A stretch of 64,000 nt of DNA, from the NCBI GenBank assembly GCA_965227145.1, contig OZ245730.1, forward strand, positions 2,170,001-2,234,000, given 5' to 3'. A program made the translations under genes and the position numbers. Of the stretch, positions 16,269 to 23,738 are shown one piece after another. The notes beneath the pieces were generated by a model, which worked only from the letters and a program-made list of their open reading frames with translations, made no database searches and had not been told where the DNA came from. Position 1 is the stretch's first letter; the number at the start of each line of letters is the position of its first letter. This DNA is from JACKAQ01 sp965227145 (lineage in GTDB: Bacteria; Calditrichota; Calditrichia; RBG-13-44-9; J075).

Positions 16269-16925
16269 ATGCAATCGATTCGGGTATTCATTGTGGATGA
16301 CAATCGTCTGTTCCGTGAGGGATTGGTTTCCATGCTTAATGATCATGATGATTTTTTAGTTACAGGATCTGCGGCAAACGGCAATATTGCATTAGCGCAA
16401 ATTGGAAAAACGCTACCGGATATTGCGCTAATCGATATCGGTATGCCCGAAAAAGACGGGATTGAAGTTACCATGGCATTAAATAAGGATTACCCTGAAG
16501 TGAAGGTCATTATTCTTGGAATGCCGGATTTGTCCGATGAAATAATGACATGTATTGAGTCGGGCGCGTCCGGTTATGTCCTGAAAGAATCTTCTTTTGA
16601 TCACCTTGTAGAAACAATGCGCCTGGCTTATCGCGGCGAAACGTTTTGTTCACCAAAAATGGCGGCATCCCTGTTTTCTCGTGTTGCCGAGTTAGTCGCC
16701 AAAGAATCACCCAAAAGCGCTGTAAAATTGACAACCCGCGAAATCGAAATTATCGGGAAAATTGCTGAAGGGCTTTCCAATAAGGAAATTTCCCAACGGC
16801 TATCCATTGAAGTGCAGACGGTGAAAAATCACATCCATAACATCCTCGACAAGCTGCAGTTACATAACCGCCTGGAAGCCGTAGTATATGCCCGCGAAAG
16901 AGATTTATTAAAAAAGAACCAATAG
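16269..16925 (+). CDS. NarL/FixJ (LuxR-type) response regulator
   Basis: A 218-residue two-component regulator. The receiver domain (1-125) has the acidic pocket D10-D11, the phospho-acceptor D56 (ALIDIGMP) and K106 (GYVLKES). The switch threonine/serine expected after the fourth strand is replaced by G84 (VIILGMPD), which is unusual. The C-terminal LuxR-type helix-turn-helix (about 152-210) is intact (TTREIEIIGKIAEGLSNKEISQRL). No partner kinase gene is adjacent. It is the first gene of the stress island, so it may regulate the small envelope genes downstream; this is an inference from position. Confidence 0.92.
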   Translation: MQSIRVFIVDDNRLFREGLVSMLNDHDDFLVTGSAANGNIALAQIGKTLPDIALIDIGMPEKDGIEVTMALNKDYPEVKVIILGMPDLSDEIMTCIESGASGYVLKESSFDHLVETMRLAYRGETFCSPKMAASLFSRVAELVAKESPKSAVKLTTREIEIIGKIAEGLSNKEISQRLSIEVQTVKNHIHNILDKLQLHNRLEAVVYARERDLLKKNQ

Positions 16926-16981
16926 TACCATTACTATCCGCGCCTTAGTACTATCTTTTCCCGCCTTATTAGCCTGATCAA

Positions 16982-17044
16982 GGTCTATTGTCTCATTAGT
17001 CCCTCCATAGTTAATAATTGAACCTTTCGGTCTATTGTATCCCG
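16982..17044. repeat. Conserved intergenic element, copy A
   Basis: First of three same-orientation copies of a conserved non-coding element. The core begins GGTCTATTGTCTCATTAGT and ends in a 29-bp block (17014-17042) identical in all three copies, containing TTGAACCTTTCGGTCTATTG. Weaker similarity extends left to about 16922 (runs of AGTAC). On the minus strand the block contains ACC-GAAA-GGT, a GNRA-type tetraloop hairpin. It lies between the response regulator and the next gene. Confidence 0.85.
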
Positions 17045-17300
17045 TTGCGGAATGCGACATATTACAACTGAAGTTACACACACGTTCAATTCTTACCACT
17101 GAGCCTCAGGGATCGCAGAGAACAATTGAATTAATAACAGTAGGTTTACTTTTCAACCATCGTTTGCCCGGACTCGCAGCCGGTTTATTCGGTAACTGAA
17201 TAATGCATAGAGAATCCCGGCTTGCCGGGGCACGAAGCATCTGAATGTAATGTTATCAACACAGTCTGCAGGTGATAGTCAAATGAGGAAAGAAGGCGTT

Positions 17301-17654
17301 ATGGAAAAAGATACAATAGAGTGCCCGGGTCGGCCAGAGTTACTGACTGATGTGAGCCCACATCTTATTAAGCACCAGCCGGATTTGGAAAGCCACAATC
17401 CCAAAATACAATTGCCGGGCGATGAGTTCCGGATGTGGGGTGCCGAAATCGATAGCCTGAGAACACAAGAAGGTAATGCCCGGGCGGAATCCGGGGGAAA
17501 ACTTACCCATCAAATTGATGACTTAAATGTAAAGATAGAAACTGCGAGAGACAATTTGATCCGGGTGTTTTATTCGATAAGGACTAAGGATCACCTTGAA
17601 AACGCGGAAACAAAGCCCGGCTGCCGGACTCAAAATAAGGCAGCGGAAATTTAA
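17301..17654 (+). CDS. Hypothetical coiled-coil protein, sll1863-like
   Basis: A 117-residue hydrophilic protein. The start is ATG 17301 with AGAAGG 4-9 bases upstream; two earlier in-frame starts (17250, 17283) are less well placed. Residues from about 45 on (WGAEIDSLRTQEGNARAES, then LTHQIDDLN) match the pattern of the small coiled-coil gene at 23338 (WNDEIGKLKIKVGKARAGS, then LLNQIDELS), so the two are paralogues in the same island. The family is often labelled stress response protein (sll1863 type), but its function is unproven. No signal peptide. Confidence 0.6.
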   Translation: MEKDTIECPGRPELLTDVSPHLIKHQPDLESHNPKIQLPGDEFRMWGAEIDSLRTQEGNARAESGGKLTHQIDDLNVKIETARDNLIRVFYSIRTKDHLENAETKPGCRTQNKAAEI

Positions 17655-17747
17655 GGTTGAATTTCCAATAGCCACTGCAGGGTAAAAAAATTACAAATCG
17701 TTCTTATAGTTTCACCAAATAGTAACCTGAATCGAGGAGCTTTTACG

Positions 17748-18416
17748 ATGAAAAAAATAGTCATTTTGTTGATAAGCGCAACCCTGCTTTTTTCTTTCAG
17801 TACGGGATGCGCCTGGAGTAACAAAGCCAAAGGTGGCGGAATTGGGGCCGGCGCCGGCGGCGCAGCGGGAGCAGTTATCGGCCATGCGGCAGGGAACACG
17901 GCGCTTGGCGCTATCATCGGCGCAGCCGTTGGGGGAACAGCCGGAATCCTGATCGGAAATGCGATGGACAAGCGCGCCGAAGAGATGCGGCGGGATATGC
18001 AGGGTGCGAAAATTGAACGCGTCGGCGAAGGCATCAAGATTACTTTTGACTCTGGTCTTTTATTCGACGTGAATAAATCGGACCTGCAACCGGCTGCGAA
18101 ATCAAATATCGAAAGCCTCGCTAAAATCCTCAACAAATACCCGGATACGAATATTCTGGTTGAGGGGGATACCGACAACAGCGGCAGCGATACTTACAAT
18201 ATGCAGTTATCAGAGCGTCGTGCCCAGACAGTCGCCAGCTATTTAATGGGTCTTGGCGTATCCGGACAACGAATTTCAACAATAGGGCTGGGGGAAACGA
18301 ACCAGATCGCATCGAACGATACCGAATATGGTCGCCAGCAAAATCGCCGCGTTGAGGTTGCCATTTTTGCGAATGACAAACTGAAAACGGCCGCTGAAAA
18401 CGGCAGCCTTAACTAA
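17748..18416 (+). CDS. OmpA family lipoprotein with glycine zipper
   Basis: A 222-residue outer-membrane lipoprotein resembling YiaD. The signal peptide ends at the lipobox cysteine C21. Residues about 28-66 form a glycine-zipper membrane segment (GGGIGAGAGGAAGAVIG and a second GAIIGAAVGGTAGILIG run). Residues about 95-205 are the OmpA C-terminal peptidoglycan-binding domain, with FDVNKSDL, the GDTDNSGSDTYNMQLSERRA block and the QNRRVEVAI end. It probably anchors the outer membrane to the cell wall. ATG is preceded by GGAG about 8 bases upstream. A second OmpA gene lies at 24664 in the same island. Confidence 0.92.
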   Translation: MKKIVILLISATLLFSFSTGCAWSNKAKGGGIGAGAGGAAGAVIGHAAGNTALGAIIGAAVGGTAGILIGNAMDKRAEEMRRDMQGAKIERVGEGIKITFDSGLLFDVNKSDLQPAAKSNIESLAKILNKYPDTNILVEGDTDNSGSDTYNMQLSERRAQTVASYLMGLGVSGQRISTIGLGETNQIASNDTEYGRQQNRRVEVAIFANDKLKTAAENGSLN

Positions 18417-18479
18417 TATTAACTTAAACGATAGGCAATAAAGCCTGAGAAGGCTTCATCAGAAAGCAAGGTTACAATT

Positions 18480-18677
18480 ATGCCCTTAATTAATGTCGTG
18501 GTCGGTTTAATCGTGGTTGGTGTACTGTTGTGGTTGGTTAATGAGTATATACCGATGGATCGCAAGATCAAAAAAATATTGAATGCTGTTGTGGTCATCG
18601 TTGTGGCTGTGTGGCTGCTGGAAGCTTTTGGGTTTTTCACTTTGATGCCCGGCATGCACATGGATATAGGCAGGTAA
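18480..18677 (+). CDS. Thivi_2564 family small membrane protein
   Basis: A 65-residue inner-membrane protein with two hydrophobic segments (residues about 3-22 and 34-54) joined by the conserved YIPMDRKIKKILN linker that marks this family. The role of the family is unknown; members are usually found near stress and envelope genes, as here. ATG 18480 follows an AAGG about 8 bases upstream. It sits in the same orientation, 63 bp after the OmpA lipoprotein gene. Confidence 0.85.
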   Translation: MPLINVVVGLIVVGVLLWLVNEYIPMDRKIKKILNAVVVIVVAVWLLEAFGFFTLMPGMHMDIGR

Positions 18678-18762
18678 CACTTAAGCAAGCAATAAGCTGC
18701 ACATCGTCGTTGTGGTGCAGGTAACGTATTAATATCAATTAACTTATATAGAGGACTCCATC

Positions 18763-19197
18763 ATGTTTAATAAAGTAATTTTCGGATTAATTCTTATGAC
18801 GTTTGCATTCGTTCAAACCGGTTTTGCTGGGGGCGAAGAAAAAATTCAAAAGTATTTCAGCAAAACCGCCACTGAAGTAAAGGCTGCTACCGAGCCGGCG
18901 CAAAAACGTGAATTGCTCAACAACGCATTACAAACCATGTCCAAAGCGTTGGATAAGGTCGAGAGCACCGGTTTGGTCTCGAAAGAAGATCGTACAGATA
19001 TTGATCGCTTGAAAGCGACACTTCAGGATAAACAAGATGAACTGATGGGCAATAATGGCTACGAGCGCGTATCCGATGCGCAACTGAATGCTTATTCTGA
19101 CTACGTTGTGCAGGATATGGAACAGGCGGACAAGACTATAAGCATAAGTTTGGTCTCTGCGCTTTTGATTGTCATAATTATAATCCTTTTGGTATGA
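18763..19197 (+). CDS. Hypothetical exported, C-terminally anchored protein
   Basis: A 144-residue protein with a Sec signal peptide (cleavage after about residue 22, GFAGG), a helical charged middle and a C-terminal membrane segment (about 126-144, ISISLVSALLIVIIIILLV). Such a tail anchor leaves the helical part in the periplasm. It has GAGG about 10 bases before ATG. Its stop overlaps the start of the next gene (ATGA), so the two probably form a translationally coupled pair: this anchored protein and a peptidase-like lipoprotein. No family name can be given. Confidence 0.7.
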   Translation: MFNKVIFGLILMTFAFVQTGFAGGEEKIQKYFSKTATEVKAATEPAQKRELLNNALQTMSKALDKVESTGLVSKEDRTDIDRLKATLQDKQDELMGNNGYERVSDAQLNAYSDYVVQDMEQADKTISISLVSALLIVIIIILLV

Positions 19198-20327
19198 TAA
19201 GCCCTGTCATCAAACGTTTCGCAGTTAACATCCAGGCACATGTTACACAGGTAATGTTCGCGGTGAACATTACCTGTGTGATAATAGCATTGTTTCTGTT
19301 TTCGTGTAGTTCCGGCACTATCACCCGGCAGGGAATCGCATCCGGGGAGGAGCATGTGGCTTTACCGCTGCGCTTCTCAATGATATTCATCATCCATGGC
19401 GACGGCAATTATCTCTATCACGATTCCAATGGCATCGCACACAGGGCTGATGAGGAGGCGCTTGCTGCGGCAACAAAGGTAGCAAAGCGCAACCCGCAAG
19501 CCGAAGTGTTCATTTTTCACGAACGGCGCAGAGAGCACACTTTGTTCTTTTTCCCGCGACGTGACGGAAGTTTTTATCACTATCGGCATGGGCGGTTACT
19601 CGTGAAAGAATCGTACTGGCGCGACCACGGATCCTCTCGTTTCGATTCTGTTGTGGAACGTTACATGAGATATCGTAAGGCAGAACAGTCTGAAATGGTG
19701 AAAATATTTCTCTACTTTGGTCACGAAATTCCTGAAATTGATGGCGCAGGCTATGATGCATCGTACAGCCACCGGACGTTCACGATCGACGATCTTACCG
19801 ATGGATTGAAAGGTATCACACCTGATTCTGCGAGGCTTGATCTCATCGTGCTTTCCACGTGTTTCAACGGCACTCCTCACACTATTGCCAGGCTGGCACC
19901 ATCTGTGCGTACCGTAGTCGCTTCTCCGGACAATCTCCATCTTTCTTATTTTGATGTTGAACCCTTCGAGCGACTGGATGCCGGCTTGCAAGATGGAAAT
20001 GTGATGGCATTTGCGACAAATTTTGCCCGGCATGCATTCAACCGGCTGACAGAAGATATTCAGACGGCGGTTACGGTTGCGGTGTATGACGTAGATAGTG
20101 TACAGACATATTTGCAGGCAGTCGGAAAAAGCTATAATCACACTCTGGCAGCAATAAAAACGCAACAACCGGCGTCCCTTGAGCACTGCGATTGTGCAGA
20201 TGAGGCGATATATGTAACACCTGAGATCGGAGAAGGGGTAACAATCTTCTATCGAGCGCCGGGTTTCGGCCGCACAAAGCACAAACGGAATCATTCCGGA
20301 TGGGGATGCTGGCGCCTTCGCCAGTAA
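19194..20327 (+). CDS. Clan CD peptidase-like lipoprotein
   Basis: A 377-residue envelope protein with a lipobox at C38 (LFLFSC). The second half has a caspase/clostripain-like pattern: a strand with H177 (KIFLYFGHEIP), then the strand LDLIVLSTCFNG with C223 about 46 residues later, then RTVVASPDNLHLSYFD, the usual arrangement of the catalytic His-Cys pair and following strand in clan CD. No close named family is recognised, so the peptidase role is an inference. Two starts are possible: 19194 (overlapping the preceding stop) and ATG 19254, which would give a compact lipoprotein signal; a 15-bp inverted repeat covers the second. Confidence 0.65.
   Translation: MISPVIKRFAVNIQAHVTQVMFAVNITCVIIALFLFSCSSGTITRQGIASGEEHVALPLRFSMIFIIHGDGNYLYHDSNGIAHRADEEALAAATKVAKRNPQAEVFIFHERRREHTLFFFPRRDGSFYHYRHGRLLVKESYWRDHGSSRFDSVVERYMRYRKAEQSEMVKIFLYFGHEIPEIDGAGYDASYSHRTFTIDDLTDGLKGITPDSARLDLIVLSTCFNGTPHTIARLAPSVRTVVASPDNLHLSYFDVEPFERLDAGLQDGNVMAFATNFARHAFNRLTEDIQTAVTVAVYDVDSVQTYLQAVGKSYNHTLAAIKTQQPASLEHCDCADEAIYVTPEIGEGVTIFYRAPGFGRTKHKRNHSGWGCWRLRQ
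19245..19279. promoter_or_regulatory. Perfect 15-bp inverted repeat over an alternative start
   Basis: ACACAGGTAATGTTC (19245-19259) and GAACATTACCTGTGT (19265-19279) are perfect reverse complements separated by 5 bases. The left arm contains the ATG at 19254, in frame with the peptidase-like lipoprotein. In RNA this would be a strong hairpin hiding that start and its AGG; in DNA it could be an operator. The flanking sequence also has a partial direct repeat (TTCGCAGTTAACAT and TTCGCGGTGAACAT). Confidence 0.6.
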
Positions 20328-20420
20328 ACCATTGTAGTTGAAGATAACAATTGGTTTCGTTTACAAAATAGCGGTAGATCCGGCCGGAGCACCGGCGCTA
20401 TTCAAACCCAGGAGAAACAC

Positions 20421-20786
20421 ATGTTCCTACAATGTCATCGTAATTACAGAAAGAAAATTTGGCTTGTGATTATACTGATTTTTATGGTCGGTTGTGCAAG
20501 CGCATCACGTGTGAAAATCAGCGAGTTAACCGCTAATCCACAAAAATATCACGAGAAAGTCGTGACCGTTAAAGGGAAAGTGGTGCAAACACTCTCGATA
20601 CCCATACTTTCGATTGGCATTGCAAAAATTGATGATGGTACCGGTGAAATTTGGGTGAAGCCCACTGGTCGCTCGTTATTCGAGGGACAGAAAGCTACCG
20701 TAAAAGGGGTCCTCAAAATTGCCGCCACTCTTGGGAACGAAACTTTTGGGAATATTGTGGTCGAAGAAGACCCTAAAAATAATTGA
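20421..20786 (+). CDS. OB-fold lipoprotein
   Basis: A 121-residue lipoprotein: basic N-terminus, hydrophobic helix and lipobox cysteine near residue 25 (MVGCASAS). The mature part (ISELTANPQKYHEKVVTVKG, the IDDGTGEIWV strand, and GQKATVKGVLK) has the five-strand OB-fold look of the periplasmic tRNA-anticodon-like/CcmE-like group. No active site is visible; it may bind an oligosaccharide or peptide ligand. ATG follows AGGAG about 8 bases upstream. It lies between the peptidase-like lipoprotein and a GlsB-type membrane protein in the stress island. Confidence 0.7.
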   Translation: MFLQCHRNYRKKIWLVIILIFMVGCASASRVKISELTANPQKYHEKVVTVKGKVVQTLSIPILSIGIAKIDDGTGEIWVKPTGRSLFEGQKATVKGVLKIAATLGNETFGNIVVEEDPKNN

Positions 20787-20828
20787 CAATACAGGAAAGA
20801 AACGTCTTTCAACAAGTTGGAGGAAGTT

Positions 20829-21128
20829 ATGACTTTAACAACAAACATAACGCTGATTCAATTTTTGTTGTTATTACTCGTCGCCGGTGTGTGCGGGAGT
20901 ATTGGGCAAGCGCTATCCGGTTACTCTCGCGGCGGTTGTCTTGCAGCTATTGTGCTGGGTTTTATTGGTGCCTTTATCGGTGTATGGCTAGAAGGCAAGT
21001 TTGCATTACCGGAACTTTATACACTGCATATCGGCACAACAACATTTCCGATTGTCTGGTCTATCATTGGCTCGACACTATTTGTTGCCGTGGTTGGCAT
21101 GCTTACATCACCCCGCCGCCGGGGATAA
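20829..21128 (+). CDS. GlsB/YeaQ/YmgE family stress response membrane protein
   Basis: A 99-residue membrane protein of the transglycosylase-associated protein family: three hydrophobic segments with the glycine-rich pattern GSIGQALSG, then IVLGFIGAFIGVWL, then VWSIIGSTLFVAVVGML. The basic tail SPRRRG is cytoplasmic. ATG 20829 has a strong GGAGG 6-10 bases upstream. Members are induced by acid, osmotic or general stress in several bacteria; the mechanism is unknown. Confidence 0.85.
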   Translation: MTLTTNITLIQFLLLLLVAGVCGSIGQALSGYSRGGCLAAIVLGFIGAFIGVWLEGKFALPELYTLHIGTTTFPIVWSIIGSTLFVAVVGMLTSPRRRG

Positions 21129-21192
21129 GGTAGTTTTTCAACATCTCTAACTTTATTTACCGGGCGACAGTGTCGCCGGAGAGGAGCCATAC

Positions 21193-21342
21193 ATGCTCTG
21201 GACCATCTTTATGATACTTTTGGTTTTGTGGCTGCTGGGTTTAATCGGTGGCTATACGGCTGGCGGATTAATTCATGTGTTGCTGGTTATCGCTGTAGTC
21301 GTAGTGTTGATAAGAATCATTCAGGGACGAAAAGTGCTGTAA
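21193..21342 (+). CDS. lmo0937 family small membrane protein, copy 1
   Basis: A 49-residue membrane protein (MLWTIFMILLVLWLLGLIGG opening) with two hydrophobic helices, the second ending in a short basic tail (RIIQGRKVL). This pattern (MLWTI...WLLG...GG...HxLLVIA) marks the lmo0937 family of tiny stress-linked membrane proteins. It has a strong ribosome site (GGAGAGGAG). A paralogue sits at 24363-24515. It is a short gene that is easily missed. Confidence 0.85.
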   Translation: MLWTIFMILLVLWLLGLIGGYTAGGLIHVLLVIAVVVVLIRIIQGRKVL

Positions 21343-21390
21343 GAAATTCAGTTTAACAAACAATAAACAAAACTTAACGGAGGAAAATAT

Positions 21391-21612
21391 ATGAAACCGA
21401 TTATGATTATCGGATTGTTACTTATCGTATTTGGCATCAGTGCGCTTGCCTATCAGGGCATCACCTACACATCGCGTGAGAAAATCCTCGATATTGGTCC
21501 CATCCAGGCCAGTGCAGACACTGAGAAAACCATCCCGCTGCCACCTATTGTGGGTGGACTCGCAATTGTTTGCGGGGTTGGCTTGGTTGTCGTTGGGCGT
21601 AAAAAAAGCTAA
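21391..21612 (+). CDS. Small two-helix membrane protein
   Basis: A 73-residue protein with an N-terminal hydrophobic helix (residues about 4-22), a polar middle (YTSREKILDIGPIQASADTE) and a C-terminal helix (about 50-68, PPIVGGLAIVCGVGLVVVG). It belongs to a widespread small-protein family in environmental bacteria whose members share the SREKxLDIGPI and PPIxGG signatures; I recall no function. It has GGAGG 9-13 bases upstream. A remnant of a second copy lies at 22179-22268. Confidence 0.75.
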   Translation: MKPIMIIGLLLIVFGISALAYQGITYTSREKILDIGPIQASADTEKTIPLPPIVGGLAIVCGVGLVVVGRKKS

Positions 21613-21713
21613 AAAGACACAGAAACAGGATCCGGAGTAGCATAAAAAACCTCAGAGAATACGGTTTTTTTCATAGAACGCTTATTAACCAAACAATTTA
21701 AAGGAAATTTATT

Positions 21714-22094
21714 ATGAAGACGTTCAAAATGGTGACAGTATTGGTTGTTTTTGGCTTGTCTGCATTGGCTTTTGTTAGCTGTTCCAATGAAGACACAAAT
21801 AATTTTGAGGCAGAACGAACTGAATTTCAGCAGCAGGTGCAAAACGAAATTGACCGGCTGGATAATCGCATCAATGAATTGCAAAAAGATGCAAAGGAAG
21901 TAAAAGAAGATGCCAGAGAAAAACTGGATGAGCAAATTGATGGGTTGGAAGATGTTCGTAACGATTTAAAAAACGACCTGAAAAAGCTCGGTTCAGCTAC
22001 AAAACAAAGCTGGAATGAAGTTAAAAGCGATATCAGCAAGACAATGAATCGTGTGAAAGAGGCTTTGACCATTGATGAGCCTGCTTCAAAGTAA
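21714..22094 (+). CDS. Coiled-coil lipoprotein, sll1863-like
   Basis: A 126-residue lipoprotein: signal peptide with the lipobox cysteine at residue 23 (FVSCSN), then a long charged coiled coil (about 30-115) rich in Asp, Glu, Lys and Arg, with heptad-like NEIDRLDNRINELQKDAKE spacing. The tail TKQSWNEVKSDISKTMNRVKEAL resembles the ends of the other sll1863-like proteins. It probably lies in the periplasm as a spacer or scaffold. ATG 21714 has AAAGGAAA upstream. It belongs to the same stress island. Confidence 0.75.
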   Translation: MKTFKMVTVLVVFGLSALAFVSCSNEDTNNFEAERTEFQQQVQNEIDRLDNRINELQKDAKEVKEDAREKLDEQIDGLEDVRNDLKNDLKKLGSATKQSWNEVKSDISKTMNRVKEALTIDEPASK

Positions 22095-22178
22095 AGCTAA
22101 ATCAATTCAGAACATTAACATTTTTTCCACTGAGTATCAATAGTATTGTCAGATACCCAAAACTATAGGGTTTAAATA

Positions 22179-22268
22179 GTGGAGACTAATCCGCTGCCAC
22201 CTGTTATGGGTGGCTTTGCGGTTGCGTGTGGCATAGGCTTGATTGTCCTCTGGCGTAAAAAGCGGTAG
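22179..22268 (+). pseudogene. Remnant of the small two-helix membrane protein
   Basis: This 90-bp stretch encodes NPLPPVMGGFAVACGIGLIV and then LWRKKR before a stop, which matches the C-terminal third of the 73-residue protein at 21391 (PLPPIVGGLAIVCGVGLVVV, then GRKKS). The N-terminal part is absent and there is no ribosome site, so it is a decayed duplicate. It shows that at least part of the island was duplicated. Confidence 0.75.
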
Positions 22269-22353
22269 AATATACCCGCGATGGAAATTAAAACAATAGT
22301 TCCAGTACTTTCCATATCTGAGTACCATCAATTTCCTTCTTCGATCCTGATTA

Positions 22354-22418
22354 GGGTCTATCATCTCATTAGTACTTCCATAGTCCATAATTGAACCTTT
22401 CGGTCTATTGTATCCCGC
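22354..22418. repeat. Conserved intergenic element, copy B
   Basis: Second copy of the three-copy non-coding element. The 29-bp block identical to copies A and C is at 22387-22415; the upstream part (GGTCTATCATCTCATTAGTA at 22354) is closest to copy A. Weaker similarity extends left to about 22290. It lies upstream of the receiver-like gene at 22584. Confidence 0.85.
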
Positions 22419-22583
22419 TGCTGAATTCTTCATATTGAACCAGTTAATCAGGTAAAAAAAAACTTTAATCAGACATCAATCTTTCTGTGGATACCTGGTC
22501 GCTGTTTCAGATTCACAATCTGGAACCATTGAACCTGTGGTGTTGGGGTACAATTGATTTTCTAAAAGAAATGAGAACGTGTT

Positions 22584-22973
22584 GTGAAAAAAATAAAATT
22601 ATTAGTATCGAGCCGCCCAAAATTACTTTCGGAGGTAATCCGGAACCTGATCAACAGCCAGTTGGATATGGAAGTTGTTGGCGAAGTGTTAGATCCTCTT
22701 CAATTGTATCTGTATATACAAAAAACGCAAGTGCATGGGATTGTTATTACTCCACTCAATGCAAATGGAGAACCAAAAATTTGCAGCATATTGCTAAATG
22801 AGCAACATCATCTCAAAATATTAACGCTATCGTCAAAAAGTGAAGCCGCTTATTTGTATCAATTTGGAATGAAAAGACTGCGTATTGACGATCCGTCGCC
22901 ACAATCCATTATTGATACTCTACGAAGCGTCTGCGATAACTCAAACGGATATCAAGCACTGTTGGTTGGGTGA
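22584..22973 (+). CDS. Degenerate receiver-like protein
   Basis: A 129-residue single-domain protein with the alternating strand/helix layout of a receiver (KIKLLVSSRPKLLSEVI opening, MEVVGEV second strand, HGIVITPL third strand, LKILTLSSK fourth strand). The acidic pair and the phospho-acceptor aspartate are absent: the site where DxxMPxxDG is expected reads TPLNANGEP. The serine after the fourth strand is kept. It is therefore a pseudo-receiver that cannot accept phosphate at the normal position. The start is GTG. It may bind the response regulator at 16269 or a kinase; this is an inference. Confidence 0.6.
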   Translation: MKKIKLLVSSRPKLLSEVIRNLINSQLDMEVVGEVLDPLQLYLYIQKTQVHGIVITPLNANGEPKICSILLNEQHHLKILTLSSKSEAAYLYQFGMKRLRIDDPSPQSIIDTLRSVCDNSNGYQALLVG

Positions 22974-23022
22974 ATAAATTGAATGCTATGAAAATAAGCA
23001 CCGTTGAAAAAGGAGTAAATCA

Positions 23023-23289
23023 ATGAGTTTTGCATTTGGGTTTTTGTTGACATGTATAGCTATATGGTGGTTTGCCGGGCAAATGTCAATTGGTAGTAGA
23101 GCTGAAGATAGCGGAAACTTTTTTGTTGGGATGATAGGTGCCTTGATCGGAGGTTTTTTGTTTCGAGGTGTTGATCTTACGGAAAGAGGTGTGATGTTCA
23201 GCAGCTTAGCCATTGGCACTGCCATATTGTTCATAGAGTCTCATCAAATTAAAAACCTTTCACGAACAATCCGGGTGATCCAAAAATAA
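23023..23289 (+). CDS. Small membrane protein, possibly GlsB-like
   Basis: An 88-residue protein with three hydrophobic segments (about 2-19, 31-47 and 57-70). The middle GNFFVGMIGALIGGFLFRG resembles the glycine-rich helix of the GlsB/YeaQ group, but the match is weak. The tail IKNLSRTIRVIQK is basic. ATG follows AAAGGAG 8-14 bases upstream. It lies in the stress island between the pseudo-receiver and the coiled-coil gene. Confidence 0.65.
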   Translation: MSFAFGFLLTCIAIWWFAGQMSIGSRAEDSGNFFVGMIGALIGGFLFRGVDLTERGVMFSSLAIGTAILFIESHQIKNLSRTIRVIQK

Positions 23290-23337
23290 TTAATCATCAT
23301 CAAGAAATATGCTTTCAAATCAATAAAGGAGAAAAAC

Positions 23338-23622
23338 ATGACTGACAAAAACTACTTCCAAAAATTAACCGATCAGCTGAATCAGTGGAATGATGAAATT
23401 GGCAAATTGAAAATCAAGGTCGGTAAAGCCAGGGCAGGATCCAAAATCGCACTTCTCAATCAAATTGACGAATTAAGCGCGATTACCAAATCTGCTCAGG
23501 ACAAGCTCAAACAGTACCGGGAAACCGGTGAGCACGCATGGGATAATATGAAGACCGGATTTGAAAATAGCTGGATGGAATTTAAGGATGCATTTTCAAA
23601 AGCATCTGAAAAGAACAAGTAA
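23338..23622 (+). CDS. Coiled-coil protein, sll1863-like
   Basis: A 94-residue cytoplasmic, highly charged helical protein. It shares the WNDEIGKLKIKVGKARAGSK and LLNQIDEL pattern with the protein at 17301, and the SWMEFKDAFSKA end with the lipoprotein at 21714. It has AAAGGAGAAA just upstream of ATG. No enzymatic motif. The family is linked to stress by annotation only. Confidence 0.7.
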   Translation: MTDKNYFQKLTDQLNQWNDEIGKLKIKVGKARAGSKIALLNQIDELSAITKSAQDKLKQYRETGEHAWDNMKTGFENSWMEFKDAFSKASEKNK

Positions 23623-23738
23623 TTCACAGTGATATACGTGTGGTTCAATATTCGTCAGTGGCAGTTGTTAGGGCATCTTATTTAACACCCGTTATCATAC
23701 CGTTTTAGCCGCTACCCAAAAATAATCGAGGCAATGTT

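Noticed and set aside
16908..22433. Minus-strand frames sharing the word GYNRPKGSI
   Set aside because: The shared word comes from the conserved non-coding element; frames diverge or stop outside it and copy C is interrupted early. Kept as a caveat in the finding, not annotated as genes.
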